The position numbers and the translations under genes are program-made. A stretch of DNA of 36,106 nucleotides. Origin: Zoogloea sp. (GTDB taxonomy: Bacteria > Pseudomonadota > Gammaproteobacteria > Burkholderiales > Rhodocyclaceae). Positions 1 through 7,449 of this stretch are shown piece after piece (position 1 is the stretch's first letter; each line of letters opens with the position of its first letter). The stretch covers positions 1 through 36,106 of the forward strand of contig JAKLLM010000003.1 of the NCBI GenBank assembly GCA_023150125.1, in the 5' to 3' direction. A model generated the notes under the pieces. It searched no databases, was not told where the DNA came from, and saw nothing but the letters and a program-made list of their open reading frames with translations.

Positions 1-984
1 GAGCGGCGGACGGGGCGGCGGAGAGAGCATCTCGGCGGTGATCTCACCCGCTTCGCCCATGATGCGGTTGCCGCCGGCGGCGCGGCCCTGGGCCAGCCGC
101 TGCACCGCCACGCCGATGAGGTGGCTGACCGTCTGCGCGTGGCCGGCGTCGGAAGTGGCGATGCCCACCGTGAGGCGGATGCGGATGCGCTCCTCGCGGT
201 AGGTCATCACGATGTGGTCGATCGCCTTCTGCAGGCGCAGCGCAAAACCGGCGGCGCCGTTCATGCTGGTGCTCGGCGAGACCACCGCAAAGCGCGCCGG
301 AGCCAGTTCGGCAACGGTGTCTTCCTTGCGCAGCTTGGTGGCCATGATCTTGGAGAGCTTTCGATTGACCAGCTGCGCCACATGGGCGCCATAGCGGGCG
401 ACGAGGCCCTCGAACTGGTCGATCTCGATCACCTGCACCGACAGCTCGCCCTTGTGGCGCTGGGCCGCGGCGAGCTCCTGGCTGGCGTGGTGGTGCAGGT
501 AGGACGCCGTGGCGAGGCCTGAGTCGGGGTCGACGGGGCTGGCGGTGGCCAGCGCGGCGCGGCTCTCCTCGAGGTCGCGCTGGGTGCGGGCGAGCTGGGT
601 GAGCGCCTCCAGGCGGGCCAGCAGCTCGACGTTGCTGACGCTCTTGGAGATGAAGTCGGTGGCGCCTGCGCTCTTGGCGCGGATGCGCACCTCGGGCTCG
701 TCGTCGCCGGAAATCACCACCACCGGCAGCGTGCTGATGCGCGACAGCCGCGAAGAACGCATGCGCTCGAGGAGGCCGTAGCCATCGAGGCGCGGCATCC
801 CGATGTCGGTGATGACCGCCTGGATGGTCGGGTCGACCAGCAAGGTCTGCCAGCCGGCCTCGCCGTCGGCCTCCTCGCGCACTTCGAAGCGACCCCGCAC
901 GTGCCGGATGATCGAGGCTCTCACCATCCGGGAGTCGTCGATGATCAGGACTCGGGGAAGGTTCTGATCGCGTTCTTCGCTCAT
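1..984 (-). CDS. Response regulator with degenerate GGDEF-like domain (3' end beyond window)
   Basis: The frame is open for 328 codons and runs off the left edge, so the C-terminus is missing. Residues about 11-130 form a receiver domain: acidic pair D16/D17, phospho-acceptor D60 in VITDIGMP, conserved lysine K114. A short linker leads to a region from about 155 that aligns with a diguanylate cyclase (GGDEF) fold, for example EIDQF and later LTVGIAT. The GGDEF signature itself reads APARF (228-232), so the glycines and acidic residues are gone and cyclase activity is unlikely. It may act as a GTP- or c-di-GMP-binding or purely structural output; that is inference. The gene lies 22 nt downstream of the oxidoreductase gene on the same strand and is probably co-transcribed. 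The ATG at 984 has only a weak ribosome site. Downstream domains cannot be excluded. Confidence 0.85.
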   Translation of the reverse strand, partial: MSEERDQNLPRVLIIDDSRMVRASIIRHVRGRFEVREEADGEAGWQTLLVDPTIQAVITDIGMPRLDGYGLLERMRSSRLSRISTLPVVVISGDDEPEVRIRAKSAGATDFISKSVSNVELLARLEALTQLARTQRDLEESRAALATASPVDPDSGLATASYLHHHASQELAAAQRHKGELSVQVIEIDQFEGLVARYGAHVAQLVNRKLSKIMATKLRKEDTVAELAPARFAVVSPSTSMNGAAGFALRLQKAIDHIVMTYREERIRIRLTVGIATSDAGHAQTVSHLIGVAVQRLAQGRAAGGNRIMGEAGEITAEMLSPPPRPPL

Positions 985-1006
985 GCTGGGCTCACATTGG
1001 GTAACT

Positions 1007-2014
1007 TCAGTCCTTTACGGCAATCACCGTGCGTCCCTTGACCCGTCCTTCGATGAAGTCGTGGAAAACGCCCGGAAGCTCCGCAAACGGCACCGTCCGG
1101 GTCATGGCGGCCAGGTGGCGCGGCTTGAGGTCGGAGGCCAGGCGCGCCCACACCTTGCTGCGGGTCGGTTCGCCCATGTAGCCGGAGTCGACGCCCAGCA
1201 GGCTCACACCCCGCAGGATGAAGGGGAACACCGTGGTGTTGAGCTTGATGCTCTGGGCGTTGCCGATGCTCGCCACGGTGCCGGCCTGCTTCATGGTAGA
1301 CAGCACCCAGGCCAGAATGTCACCGCCGACGTTGTCGACGGCGCCGGCCCACAGGCCCGCGTCGAGGGGGCGCGTGGTGGCCGGGTCGATGGTGTCGCGC
1401 ATGCGCAGTTCGGCGGCGCCGAGGCTGCGCAGGTACTCCTCTTCCTGCGGTTTGCCGGTGAGCGCCACCACGTGGTAGCCGAGCCCCGCCAGCATGTCGA
1501 TGGCCAGCCCGCCCACCCCGCCGCTGGCGCCGGTGACGATCACCGGGCCGTTCTCCGGGCGCAGGCCGTTGTCTTCCATGCGCACGATGCCCAGCGCCGC
1601 GGTGAAGCCCGCGGTGCCCAGCGCCATCGCGTCGAACAGCGACAGGCCGTCGGGCAGCGGCACCACCCAGCCGGCCGGAATGCGCGCGTATTCGGCGTAG
1701 CCGCCGTGGTGGGCGACGCCGATGTCGAAGCTGGTGGCGATCACCGGGTCGCCGGCCTTGAAGCGCGGGTCGCTGCTCTCCACCACCGTGCCCGACAGGT
1801 CGATGCCGCCGACGCACGGAAAGCGCCGGATGATCTTGCCCGCGCCGGTGGCGGCCAGCGCGTCCTTGTAGTTGACGCTCGAGTAGGCCACCTTGATGAG
1901 CACCTCACCGGCGTCGAGCCCGTCGACGCTGAGCTGCTCCATGGCGGCGGACACCTTGCGGTTGTCGTCCTGGCGGATGACGTAGGCCTTGAAGGGGGGG
2001 ACGCTGCTGATCAT
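1007..2014 (-). CDS. acuI: AcuI/YhdH-family NADPH-dependent acrylyl-CoA reductase / quinone oxidoreductase
   Basis: A 335-residue zinc-independent medium-chain dehydrogenase/reductase. The N-terminal GroES-like part includes SSVNYKDALAATG and GGIDLSGTVV. The Rossmann nucleotide site is GASGGVGGLAIDMLAG, followed by the VVALTGK strand expected of NADPH-binding members. The length fits the YhdH/YhfP/AcuI family, whose characterised members reduce acrylyl-CoA to propionyl-CoA; some relatives are annotated only as quinone reductases, so the substrate is inferred. The start at 2014 is chosen because GAGGAG lies a few bases upstream; the frame extends 33 codons further without a better site. A TATAAT hexamer on the minus strand (2077-2072) could be its -10 element. 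The response regulator gene follows after 22 nt. Confidence 0.88.
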   Translation of the reverse strand: MISSVPPFKAYVIRQDDNRKVSAAMEQLSVDGLDAGEVLIKVAYSSVNYKDALAATGAGKIIRRFPCVGGIDLSGTVVESSDPRFKAGDPVIATSFDIGVAHHGGYAEYARIPAGWVVPLPDGLSLFDAMALGTAGFTAALGIVRMEDNGLRPENGPVIVTGASGGVGGLAIDMLAGLGYHVVALTGKPQEEEYLRSLGAAELRMRDTIDPATTRPLDAGLWAGAVDNVGGDILAWVLSTMKQAGTVASIGNAQSIKLNTTVFPFILRGVSLLGVDSGYMGEPTRSKVWARLASDLKPRHLAAMTRTVPFAELPGVFHDFIEGRVKGRTVIAVKD

Positions 2015-2071
2015 GCTTTTCTCCTCTCGATCGGGCCGCCGGGCTGGCGACGCCTGCTTATAAGTCGGTGG

Positions 2072-2077
2072 ATTATA
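2072..2077 (-). promoter_or_regulatory. Candidate -10 element upstream of the acuI-like gene
   Basis: Read on the minus strand, this is a perfect TATAAT hexamer in an otherwise GC-rich divergent intergenic region (2015-2163). It would start transcription about 50 nt upstream of the ATG at 2014. I see no convincing -35 hexamer 16-18 nt upstream. The palindrome CTTATAAG lies just downstream at 2057-2064. Confidence 0.4.
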
Positions 2078-2163
2078 GCCAGCACCCCGCCGCCGTACCG
2101 CATCGGGCCTCAATCCGCCGCGCGGCCTGCCGTAAATGGGGTCATCGCCCGCGGAGCACCGAA

Positions 2164-3048
2164 ATGGCCATGATCACCCACCCCCTCGACAGCCTCGACA
2201 GCTACATCGCCTTCTTCAACCAGCAGCCACTGCCGGCGCTCAAGCACACGGTGCGGGAGCTGCAGGCGATGCGCGAACATGAGGACGACATCAACGGCCG
2301 CACGGTGGCCGCCCTGGTGCTGGGCGACCCGCTGATGACCCTGAAGGTGCTCATCCACATCGAGGCCAACCGGCGGGCGCGCCAGAACCACGACATCACC
2401 ACCATCGAGCGGGCGATCATGATGATGGGCATCTCGCCCTTCCTGCGGGAGTTCTCGGAGGTGCCGACCATCGAGGAGCAGCTGGTGGATTATCCGAAGG
2501 CCCTGGTGGGGGTGCTGCGGGTGATCAGCCGCGCCCGGCGTGCATCGCGCTATGCCCGCGACTGGGCGGTGCTGCGCCACGACCTGGACGTGGACGAGAT
2601 CACCGTCGCCGCACTGCTCTCGGAGGCCACCGAGATCCTGTGCTGGGTCTTCGCACCGACCCTCACCCAGAATGTTTACGCCATGCAGCACGCCGAGCCC
2701 GGCCTGCGCTCGTCGGTCGCCCAGCGGATGATCTTCAACTTCTCGGCCAAGGAGCTCCAGCTGGCCCTGGTGCGCCACTGGCATCTGCCAGACCTGCTGG
2801 TGTCGATGATGGACGAGAAGCACATCGACAACGCCCGCGTGCGCACCGTGCAGCTGGCCGCCAGCCTGTCCCGCCACACCACCCAGGGCTGGAACAACCC
2901 GGCGATCCCCGACGACCTGAGCGCCATCGAGTCGCTGCTGCACATCGGCCGGGAACACCTGCTCAACCGGATCTCCGCCCCCCACGAAGTCATCGAGCCG
3001 CTGCTCGCCGCCGGCGGCAGGGCCGAGGGCTCGCTGCCACCGGCCTGA
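2164..3048 (+). CDS. HDOD-domain protein
   Basis: A 294-residue soluble protein. Residues about 15-215 match the HDOD domain, a degenerate relative of HD phosphohydrolases used in signalling. Visible landmarks are LPALKHTVRELQAM, an ALVLGDPLMTLKVLIHIEANR segment split across residues 49-70, and TTIERAIMMMGISP. Family members typically lack the metal-binding HD pair and act as regulatory scaffolds in bacterial signal transduction; the partner here is unknown. The start at 2164 has GGAG about 8 nt upstream; an in-frame ATG two codons later (2170) is a possible alternative. The gene is divergent from the oxidoreductase and converges with uup, leaving 11 nt between the two stops. Confidence 0.85.
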   Translation: MAMITHPLDSLDSYIAFFNQQPLPALKHTVRELQAMREHEDDINGRTVAALVLGDPLMTLKVLIHIEANRRARQNHDITTIERAIMMMGISPFLREFSEVPTIEEQLVDYPKALVGVLRVISRARRASRYARDWAVLRHDLDVDEITVAALLSEATEILCWVFAPTLTQNVYAMQHAEPGLRSSVAQRMIFNFSAKELQLALVRHWHLPDLLVSMMDEKHIDNARVRTVQLAASLSRHTTQGWNNPAIPDDLSAIESLLHIGREHLLNRISAPHEVIEPLLAAGGRAEGSLPPA

Positions 3049-3059
3049 GGGGCGCCGCC

Positions 3060-4964
3060 CTACTTCTTGCCGGGGCGGGACTCCAGCTCTTCCCAGCGCA
3101 GCATCGCCGCCTCGATCTCGGCCTCCAGCGCCTGCAGGCGGCTGTTGAGGGCGGGGATCTCCTGGGGTGCATCCTTGTAGGTGGCCGGATCGTTGAGGCG
3201 CGCCTGGACGGCGGCCTGTTCGTCCTCCAGCGCAGCGATGCGATCGGGTAGCGCCTCCAGCTCGCGCTCTTCCTTCCAGGTCAGCTTTGCCGGCTTCGGC
3301 GCGGCCATCGGTGCGGCCTCCCGCTTCGGCGCCGCGGCCTTGGGCGGCGCCACCGGCGCGGCCTCGGCCGGCTTGCGCACGCGCAGCCAGTCCTCGTAGC
3401 CGCCGGCGTACTCCTTCCAGTTGCCGTCGCCCTCCGAGGCGATCACCTGGGTCACCACGTTGTCGAGGAAGGCCCGGTCGTGGCTGACCAGGAACACCGT
3501 GCCGTCGTAGCTGGCGAGCAGCTCTTCGAGGAGGTCGAGGGTTTCGATGTCGAGGTCGTTGGTGGGCTCGTCGAGCACCAGCACGTTGGCCGGCCGGGCG
3601 AACAGACGGGCCAGCAGCAGGCGGTTGCGCTCGCCCCCCGACAGCGACTTGACCGGCGAGCGGGCGCGCTGGGGCGAGAACAGGAAGTCGCCGAGGTAGC
3701 CGATGATGTGCGTGCGGTGGCCGGCGATCTCGACGTAATCCGAGCCCGGGCTGATCACCTCGGTGAGCGGCGCCTCCGGGTCGAGCTGGGCCCGCAGCTG
3801 GTCAAAATATGCCACCGTCTGGCGCGTGCCGCGGCGCACTCGGCCGTCGTCGGGCTCGATGCCGCCCAGGATCAGCTTGAGCAGCGTGGTCTTGCCGGCA
3901 CCGTTGGGGCCGATCAGGCCGATGCGGTCGCCGCGCATGATGCGGGTGGAGAAATCCCGCACGATGGTGCGCTCGCCGAAGCGCTTGGTGACGTTCTCCA
4001 GCTCGGCCACCATCTGGCCGCTGCCGTCGCCGCGATCGAGCGCCAGCTTGACGTTGCCGAAGCGCTCCCGGCGGGCGCTGCGCTCCCGGCGCAGGGCTTC
4101 CAGGCGGCGCACGCGGCCTTCGTTGCGGGTGCGCCGCGCTTCGACGCCCTTGCGGATCCACACCTCTTCCTGCGCCAGCAGCTTGTCGAAGCGGGCGTTG
4201 GCCTTCTCCTCGGCATCGAGCTGCTCGGCCTTGCGCAGCAGGTATTCGCTGAAACGCCCCGGAAAGCTCGCCAGGATGCCCCGGTCGAGCTCGACGATGC
4301 GCGTCGCCACATGGTCGAGGAAGACCCGGTCGTGGGTGATCACCACCACCGCGCCGCGGAAATCGCGGATCAGGCCTTCGAGCCACAGGATGCCGTCGAT
4401 GTCCAGGTGGTTGGTCGGCTCGTCGAGGAGCAGCATCTCGGGCTCGCCCACCAGCGCCCGCGCCAGCGCCACACGCTTGATCCCGCCGCCCGACAGGCTG
4501 CCCACCACCGCCTCGCCCGACAGCCTGAGCTCCCCCAGCACCTGCTCGACGCGCTGCTCGAGGCGCCAGGCCTGGGCATCCTCGACCCGGTGCTGCAAGT
4601 CTTCAAGCCGCGCCAGGGCTGCCGGGCTGGCGTCCTCGGCCACCGCCAGCATCGCCGCGTGGTAATCCACCAGCAGCTGGGCCACATCGCCCAGGCCATC
4701 GGCCACCGTGGCAAACACGCTGCGCTCGAGGGGGAAATCCGCCTCCTGGGGCACGTAGGCCACCTTGGCGCCCGGCTGCCGCCACAGCCGCCCGTCGTCC
4801 AGCGTCGCCTGGCCGGCCAGCGCCTTCAGCAGGCTGGACTTGCCGCTGCCGTTGCGCCCGATCAGCGCCACCCGCTCTCCGGGGTCGAGCTGGAAGGCGG
4901 CCTTGTCGAGCAGGGCGACGTGGCCAAAGGCGAGGCAGGCATCATCAAGGGTAATCAGCGGCAT
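3060..4964 (-). CDS. uup: ABC-F family ATPase Uup
   Basis: A 634-residue protein with two ABC ATPase cassettes and no membrane segments. Cassette 1 has Walker A GRNGSGKSS (36-44), signature SLSGGG and Walker B LLLDEPTNHLD. Cassette 2 has GPNGAGKTT (near residue 350), SLSGGERNR and VLDEPTNDLD. Between them is the ABC-F linker rich in Arg and Glu. The C-terminal 90 residues form the Lys/Glu-rich coiled-coil domain typical of Uup (from about KLTWKEERELEAL), after an Ala/Pro/Lys-rich hinge. Uup-type proteins act on ribosomes or branched DNA intermediates rather than as transporters. The start at 4964 is fixed by the ABC domain beginning at once; no clear Shine-Dalgarno sequence is visible. It diverges from the hemP locus. 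Confidence 0.92.
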   Translation of the reverse strand: MPLITLDDACLAFGHVALLDKAAFQLDPGERVALIGRNGSGKSSLLKALAGQATLDDGRLWRQPGAKVAYVPQEADFPLERSVFATVADGLGDVAQLLVDYHAAMLAVAEDASPAALARLEDLQHRVEDAQAWRLEQRVEQVLGELRLSGEAVVGSLSGGGIKRVALARALVGEPEMLLLDEPTNHLDIDGILWLEGLIRDFRGAVVVITHDRVFLDHVATRIVELDRGILASFPGRFSEYLLRKAEQLDAEEKANARFDKLLAQEEVWIRKGVEARRTRNEGRVRRLEALRRERSARRERFGNVKLALDRGDGSGQMVAELENVTKRFGERTIVRDFSTRIMRGDRIGLIGPNGAGKTTLLKLILGGIEPDDGRVRRGTRQTVAYFDQLRAQLDPEAPLTEVISPGSDYVEIAGHRTHIIGYLGDFLFSPQRARSPVKSLSGGERNRLLLARLFARPANVLVLDEPTNDLDIETLDLLEELLASYDGTVFLVSHDRAFLDNVVTQVIASEGDGNWKEYAGGYEDWLRVRKPAEAAPVAPPKAAAPKREAAPMAAPKPAKLTWKEERELEALPDRIAALEDEQAAVQARLNDPATYKDAPQEIPALNSRLQALEAEIEAAMLRWEELESRPGKK

Positions 4965-5097
4965 GGAGGGAGCGGGCTACAAACGTAAAGGCCGCGATTT
5001 TAACCCGCCGACACCACCGGCCGGCGTTGAAGGCGGGCCTGGCGTGCCGCGATTCGTATCGCAGCTGAAAAAAGCGCGTGATTTGCCCAGCACCCCG

Positions 5098-5126
5098 TTG
5101 ACGAAACGCTCATCGATCATGACAAT
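5098..5126 (+). promoter_or_regulatory. Candidate sigma70 promoter of the hemP-bfd locus
   Basis: TTGACG at 5098-5103 and GACAAT at 5121-5126 are separated by exactly 17 nt. The -35 matches five of six consensus bases and the -10 four of six. Transcription would start near 5133, inside the adjacent Fur-box-like palindrome, which suits iron-dependent repression. The ATG at 5119 overlaps the -10 element, which argues against it being the hemP start. Confidence 0.6.
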
Positions 5127-5142
5127 ACGAATTATTCGCATT
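5124..5142 (+). promoter_or_regulatory. Fur-box-like operator upstream of hemP
   Basis: A 9-1-9 inverted repeat, AATACGAAT-T-ATTCGCATT, with eight of nine positions complementary. Its AT-rich imperfect palindrome resembles Fur-binding sites. It overlaps the predicted -10 and transcription start of a hemP gene, which is Fur-regulated in many proteobacteria. Binding by Fur is inferred from position and symmetry, not shown. Confidence 0.6.
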
Positions 5143-5157
5143 TCGATTGGCGTTAAC

Positions 5158-5352
5158 GTGACCACAAGCCCCCCTGCCCCGCCCGCCGATGCCCGGCCTG
5201 TCGTCGATGCGGCCCTGCCGAGCGGTGAGTTCGAAACGCCGATCCGCAGCAAGGAGCTGTTCAAGGAACGCGCCTGCATCTACATCGAGCACGAAGGAAT
5301 GATCTACGCCCTCCGGAGCACCCGCGCCGGGAAGCTGATCCTCACCAAATGA
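5158..5352 (+). CDS. hemP: Hemin uptake protein HemP
   Basis: A 64-residue protein ending in the HemP-family core: the IYIEHEGMIYALRSTRAGK stretch followed by LILTK. The N-terminal half is Pro/Ala-rich and variable, as is usual for the family. HemP is associated with haem and iron acquisition; its exact biochemical role is poorly defined. The GTG at 5158 is chosen because the in-frame ATG at 5119 overlaps the predicted -10 and precedes the Fur-box-like palindrome; starting there would give 77 residues. Neither start has a strong ribosome site. The stop overlaps the start of the next small gene (ATGA at 5349-5352), so the two are probably translationally coupled. Confidence 0.8.
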   Translation: MTTSPPAPPADARPVVDAALPSGEFETPIRSKELFKERACIYIEHEGMIYALRSTRAGKLILTK

Positions 5353-5513
5353 GCCTTGTCATCCGCCACCTCGCCAGACATTCCGGCTCCGCACAGCCCG
5401 TGGAGCCCCGCAGGCCGGTTCCGACAGCCAGCCTGATCGTGCTGGCCTGCATCGGCGCCGCCGGCGGGCTGCTGGCCCTGAACCTCATCATGCAGTTCTA
5501 CACCCCGGGCTGA
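5349..5513 (+). CDS. 54-residue single-pass membrane protein coupled to hemP
   Basis: A 54-residue reading frame whose ATG overlaps the hemP stop codon by 3 nt. The first 25 residues are basic and Pro-rich (MSLVIRHLARHSG, then PRRPVP). Residues about 27-49 form one hydrophobic helix (SLIVLACIGAAGGLLALNLI), followed by a short MQFYTPG tail. Positive-inside bias predicts a cytoplasmic N-terminus. I do not recognise the family. Its place between hemP and bfd suggests a role in iron or haem handling, perhaps as a membrane partner of HemP. Support is the ATGA coupling, coherent membrane topology and GC-rich third positions; homologues were not checked. Confidence 0.65.
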   Translation: MSLVIRHLARHSGSAQPVEPRRPVPTASLIVLACIGAAGGLLALNLIMQFYTPG

Positions 5514-5558
5514 AGCGCAGGCTGCAGCCGACGTCATCCATCAACAGGAACCCGCAGC

Positions 5559-5786
5559 ATGTACGTTTGCATCTGCCGTGCCGTCACCGAAAAGCACATC
5601 GAAACCGCCGTCAAGGCCGGCGCCCGCCATCTGCGTGACCTGCGCACCGAGCTCGGGATCATCGAAGATTGCGGACGTTGCGCCCGCTGCGCCAAGCAGT
5701 GCATGGATCAGGCCATCGAGCAGGAAGGCTCCCTCCTGCCCCCTCCCCTGCAACAGCTCGCCCTGCTCATCCAGAAAGCCGCCTGA
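5559..5786 (+). CDS. bfd: Bacterioferritin-associated ferredoxin
   Basis: A 75-residue [2Fe-2S] protein of the Bfd family. It begins MYVCICRAVT, giving the paired ligands C4 and C6, and continues to EDCGRCARC, which supplies the second CxxC pair (C38 and C41). Further cysteines at 44 and 48 follow. Length and cysteine spacing fit Bfd, which reduces ferric iron in bacterioferritin so it can be released. It lies 45 nt after the small membrane protein gene and is probably part of the same iron-controlled transcript. No bacterioferritin gene is seen nearby. Confidence 0.92.
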   Translation: MYVCICRAVTEKHIETAVKAGARHLRDLRTELGIIEDCGRCARCAKQCMDQAIEQEGSLLPPPLQQLALLIQKAA

Positions 5787-5839
5787 ACCGGGCCCCGGCC
5801 CGCACGATGCAGGCGTAGCTTTCTCCCGCCCCCGCAGGA

Positions 5840-5845
5840 TAGAAT
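5840..5845 (+). promoter_or_regulatory. Candidate -10 element for tRNA-Arg
   Basis: TAGAAT lies 14 nt before the first tRNA base, the spacing expected for initiation a few bases upstream of the mature 5' end. No strong -35 hexamer is visible. Confidence 0.45.
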
Positions 5846-5858
5846 GCCGCCCTTGCCT

Positions 5859-5933
5859 CTCTCCGTAGTTCAATGGATAGAACGGGCGCCTCCTAAGCGC
5901 CAGATACAGGTTCGATTCCTGTCGGGGGGACCA
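5859..5933 (+). tRNA. tRNA-Arg (anticodon CCU)
   Basis: A cloverleaf can be drawn by hand. The acceptor strand CTCTCCG (5859-5865) pairs with CGGGGGG using two G-U pairs. The D stem is GTTC/GAAC. The anticodon stem GGCGC/GCGCC (5885-5889/5897-5901) closes the loop CTCCTAA, with anticodon CCT at 5892-5894. The T arm is ACAGG-TTCGATT-CCTGT, then discriminator A and an encoded CCA (5931-5933). It reads AGG codons. A TAGAAT hexamer at 5840-5845 is a likely -10 element just upstream. Confidence 0.95.
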
Positions 5934-5980
5934 ATCAAGCAGTTCAAGCCGTATCACATAGCATCAGAAACACCCGAAGA

Positions 5981-6010
5981 AGCCCGCCGTTGCGGGCTTT
6001 TTTGTTTTTT
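5981..6010 (+). terminator. Intrinsic terminator after tRNA-Arg
   Basis: Perfect 7-bp stem AGCCCGC/GCGGGCT (5981-5987 and 5992-5998) with a 4-nt loop, followed directly by an extended T tract to 6010. It lies about 48 nt after the tRNA CCA end. Confidence 0.9.
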
Positions 6011-6147
6011 GGCGTGTCATCCGCATCAGGACATTGATACCCAGGCGCATGGCCATTTGGGGCATATCCGGTGGTAGTTTTCAGTACCTCCGCGATTCCT
6101 CGGTCCAGACACCCCAAGAGAACGCCCGATACCGCGATCCGCCAGGC

Positions 6148-6720
6148 TCACCCCGGCCCGAGCCCCACCGGCGCCGGGGCGATGTTCACGATCTGCGAGA
6201 AGAGCCGCTCGTACGCCCCCGCCGGGCCGCTCCAGGGGTTGTCGTTGGCCAGGAAGGCGGCGTCGATCGCGGCCCAGTCGTCGGGCGCGAGGTCCCGCTC
6301 GGCAAGCGGGAAGATCTCGTGCTCCTCGGCGTTCATGTGCCGCCACTCGGCCTCGATGTACTCCATCACCGCCGCCTGGAAGCCCGCGAAGCCGGCTGGG
6401 CCGCTCTTTTCGTAGGCCTCCAGCGCCGCTTCGAGGGCGCGGATGCGGGCGTCGCCCACGCGGTGCTCGGCCTCCAGGCGCTCGATCACCGGCACGGCCT
6501 CGGGGCTGCGCAGGCGCAGGCGGGCGAAGAGGTACTGGTCTTCCTTCGGGTGGTGCACCTTCTCAGGCACCTGGTCGATGTACTCGATCATCTTCCGGAA
6601 CAGCCCGAAGTCGGGCTTGAGGCGGCCCTTGTCGATGCCCTCGACGAGCTGCCGGAGGCCGTTCAGCATGGCCGCCAGGGCCCGGTGCTCGGCGTGGATG
6701 ATGCGCAGGGATTGCTTCAT
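6148..6720 (-). CDS. Hemerythrin HHE-domain protein
   Basis: A 190-residue soluble, mostly helical protein. Candidate iron ligands appear in the expected pattern: an early His in IIHAEHRAL, then HHPKEDQYLF (His and Glu near 56-60), a later HR in EAEHRVGD, and EWRHMNAEEHEIFP. HHE proteins bind a di-iron centre and are used in oxygen, NO or iron sensing or storage; the role here is not determined. A strong AAGGAAAGGAG ribosome site precedes the ATG at 6720. It follows livF by 15 nt and is probably the last gene of the transporter operon, an unusual partner that could be incidental. Confidence 0.9.
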   Translation of the reverse strand: MKQSLRIIHAEHRALAAMLNGLRQLVEGIDKGRLKPDFGLFRKMIEYIDQVPEKVHHPKEDQYLFARLRLRSPEAVPVIERLEAEHRVGDARIRALEAALEAYEKSGPAGFAGFQAAVMEYIEAEWRHMNAEEHEIFPLAERDLAPDDWAAIDAAFLANDNPWSGPAGAYERLFSQIVNIAPAPVGLGPG

Positions 6721-6735
6721 GGCGGGCTCCTTTCC

Positions 6736-7449
6736 TTAGACGCCGAGGTGTTTCTGGATCAGGCCGGGGTCTTCGCGCACCTGCTCGCTGCTGCCGTCGA
6801 AGACGACTTCGCCCTTCACCAGGATCATCGCCCGGTCGCAGATGCTGGTGACGGCCGAGTGGTTCTTGTCGACGATCATGGTGGCGATGCCGGTCTTGCG
6901 GATCTCCTTGACGATGCGCCAGATCTCCAGCGCAATCAACGGGGCGAGGCCTTCGGTGGCTTCGTCGAGGATCAGCAGGTCGGGGTTGGTCATCAGCGCG
7001 CGGCCGATGGTGAGCATCTGCTGCTCGCCGCCCGAGAGCTGCCAGCCGCCGTTGTTGATGCGCTCGCCGAGCCGCGGGAAGGTGGCCATCACGCGCTCGA
7101 AGGACCACTCGCGCTGGCCGTCGACGCCGGCGCGGGCGGCCATCTGGAGGTTCTCGCGCACCGACAGGTTGGGGAAGATGCCCCGCCCTTCGGGCACGTA
7201 GGCGATGCCGCGCTGCACGGTGCGGTAGGTGGGGGCGCGGGTGAAGTCGTCGCCCCGCACCAGGATGCGGCCGTGGCGCGGGCGCACGATGCCGAGCATG
7301 CTCTTGATGAGGGTGGTCTTGCCCATGCCGTTGCGGCCCATCAGGGCGATGCCTTCGCCCTGGCGGATGTGGAAGTCGATGCCGTGCAGGATGTGGCTGG
7401 CGCCGTAGTAGGTGTGAAGCTCCTTGGCTTCGAGCAGCATGTTAGACAT
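6736..7449 (-). CDS. livF: Branched-chain amino acid-type ABC transporter ATP-binding protein LivF
   Basis: A 237-residue ATPase subunit. Walker A is GRNGMGKTT, the signature WQLSGGEQQML and Walker B LLILDEATEGL; the family hallmark YVPEGRGIFPNLSV is also present. LivF pairs with LivG on the cytoplasmic face of the LivHM permease. The start at 7449 (MSNMLLEAKELHTYYG) overlaps the end of livG by 8 nt and has GAGGA about 11 nt upstream; an alternative Met lies three codons on. The substrate cannot be read from this subunit: the family carries branched-chain amino acids and also, in aromatic-degrading betaproteobacteria, other small acids. Confidence 0.93.
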   Translation of the reverse strand: MSNMLLEAKELHTYYGASHILHGIDFHIRQGEGIALMGRNGMGKTTLIKSMLGIVRPRHGRILVRGDDFTRAPTYRTVQRGIAYVPEGRGIFPNLSVRENLQMAARAGVDGQREWSFERVMATFPRLGERINNGGWQLSGGEQQMLTIGRALMTNPDLLILDEATEGLAPLIALEIWRIVKEIRKTGIATMIVDKNHSAVTSICDRAMILVKGEVVFDGSSEQVREDPGLIQKHLGV

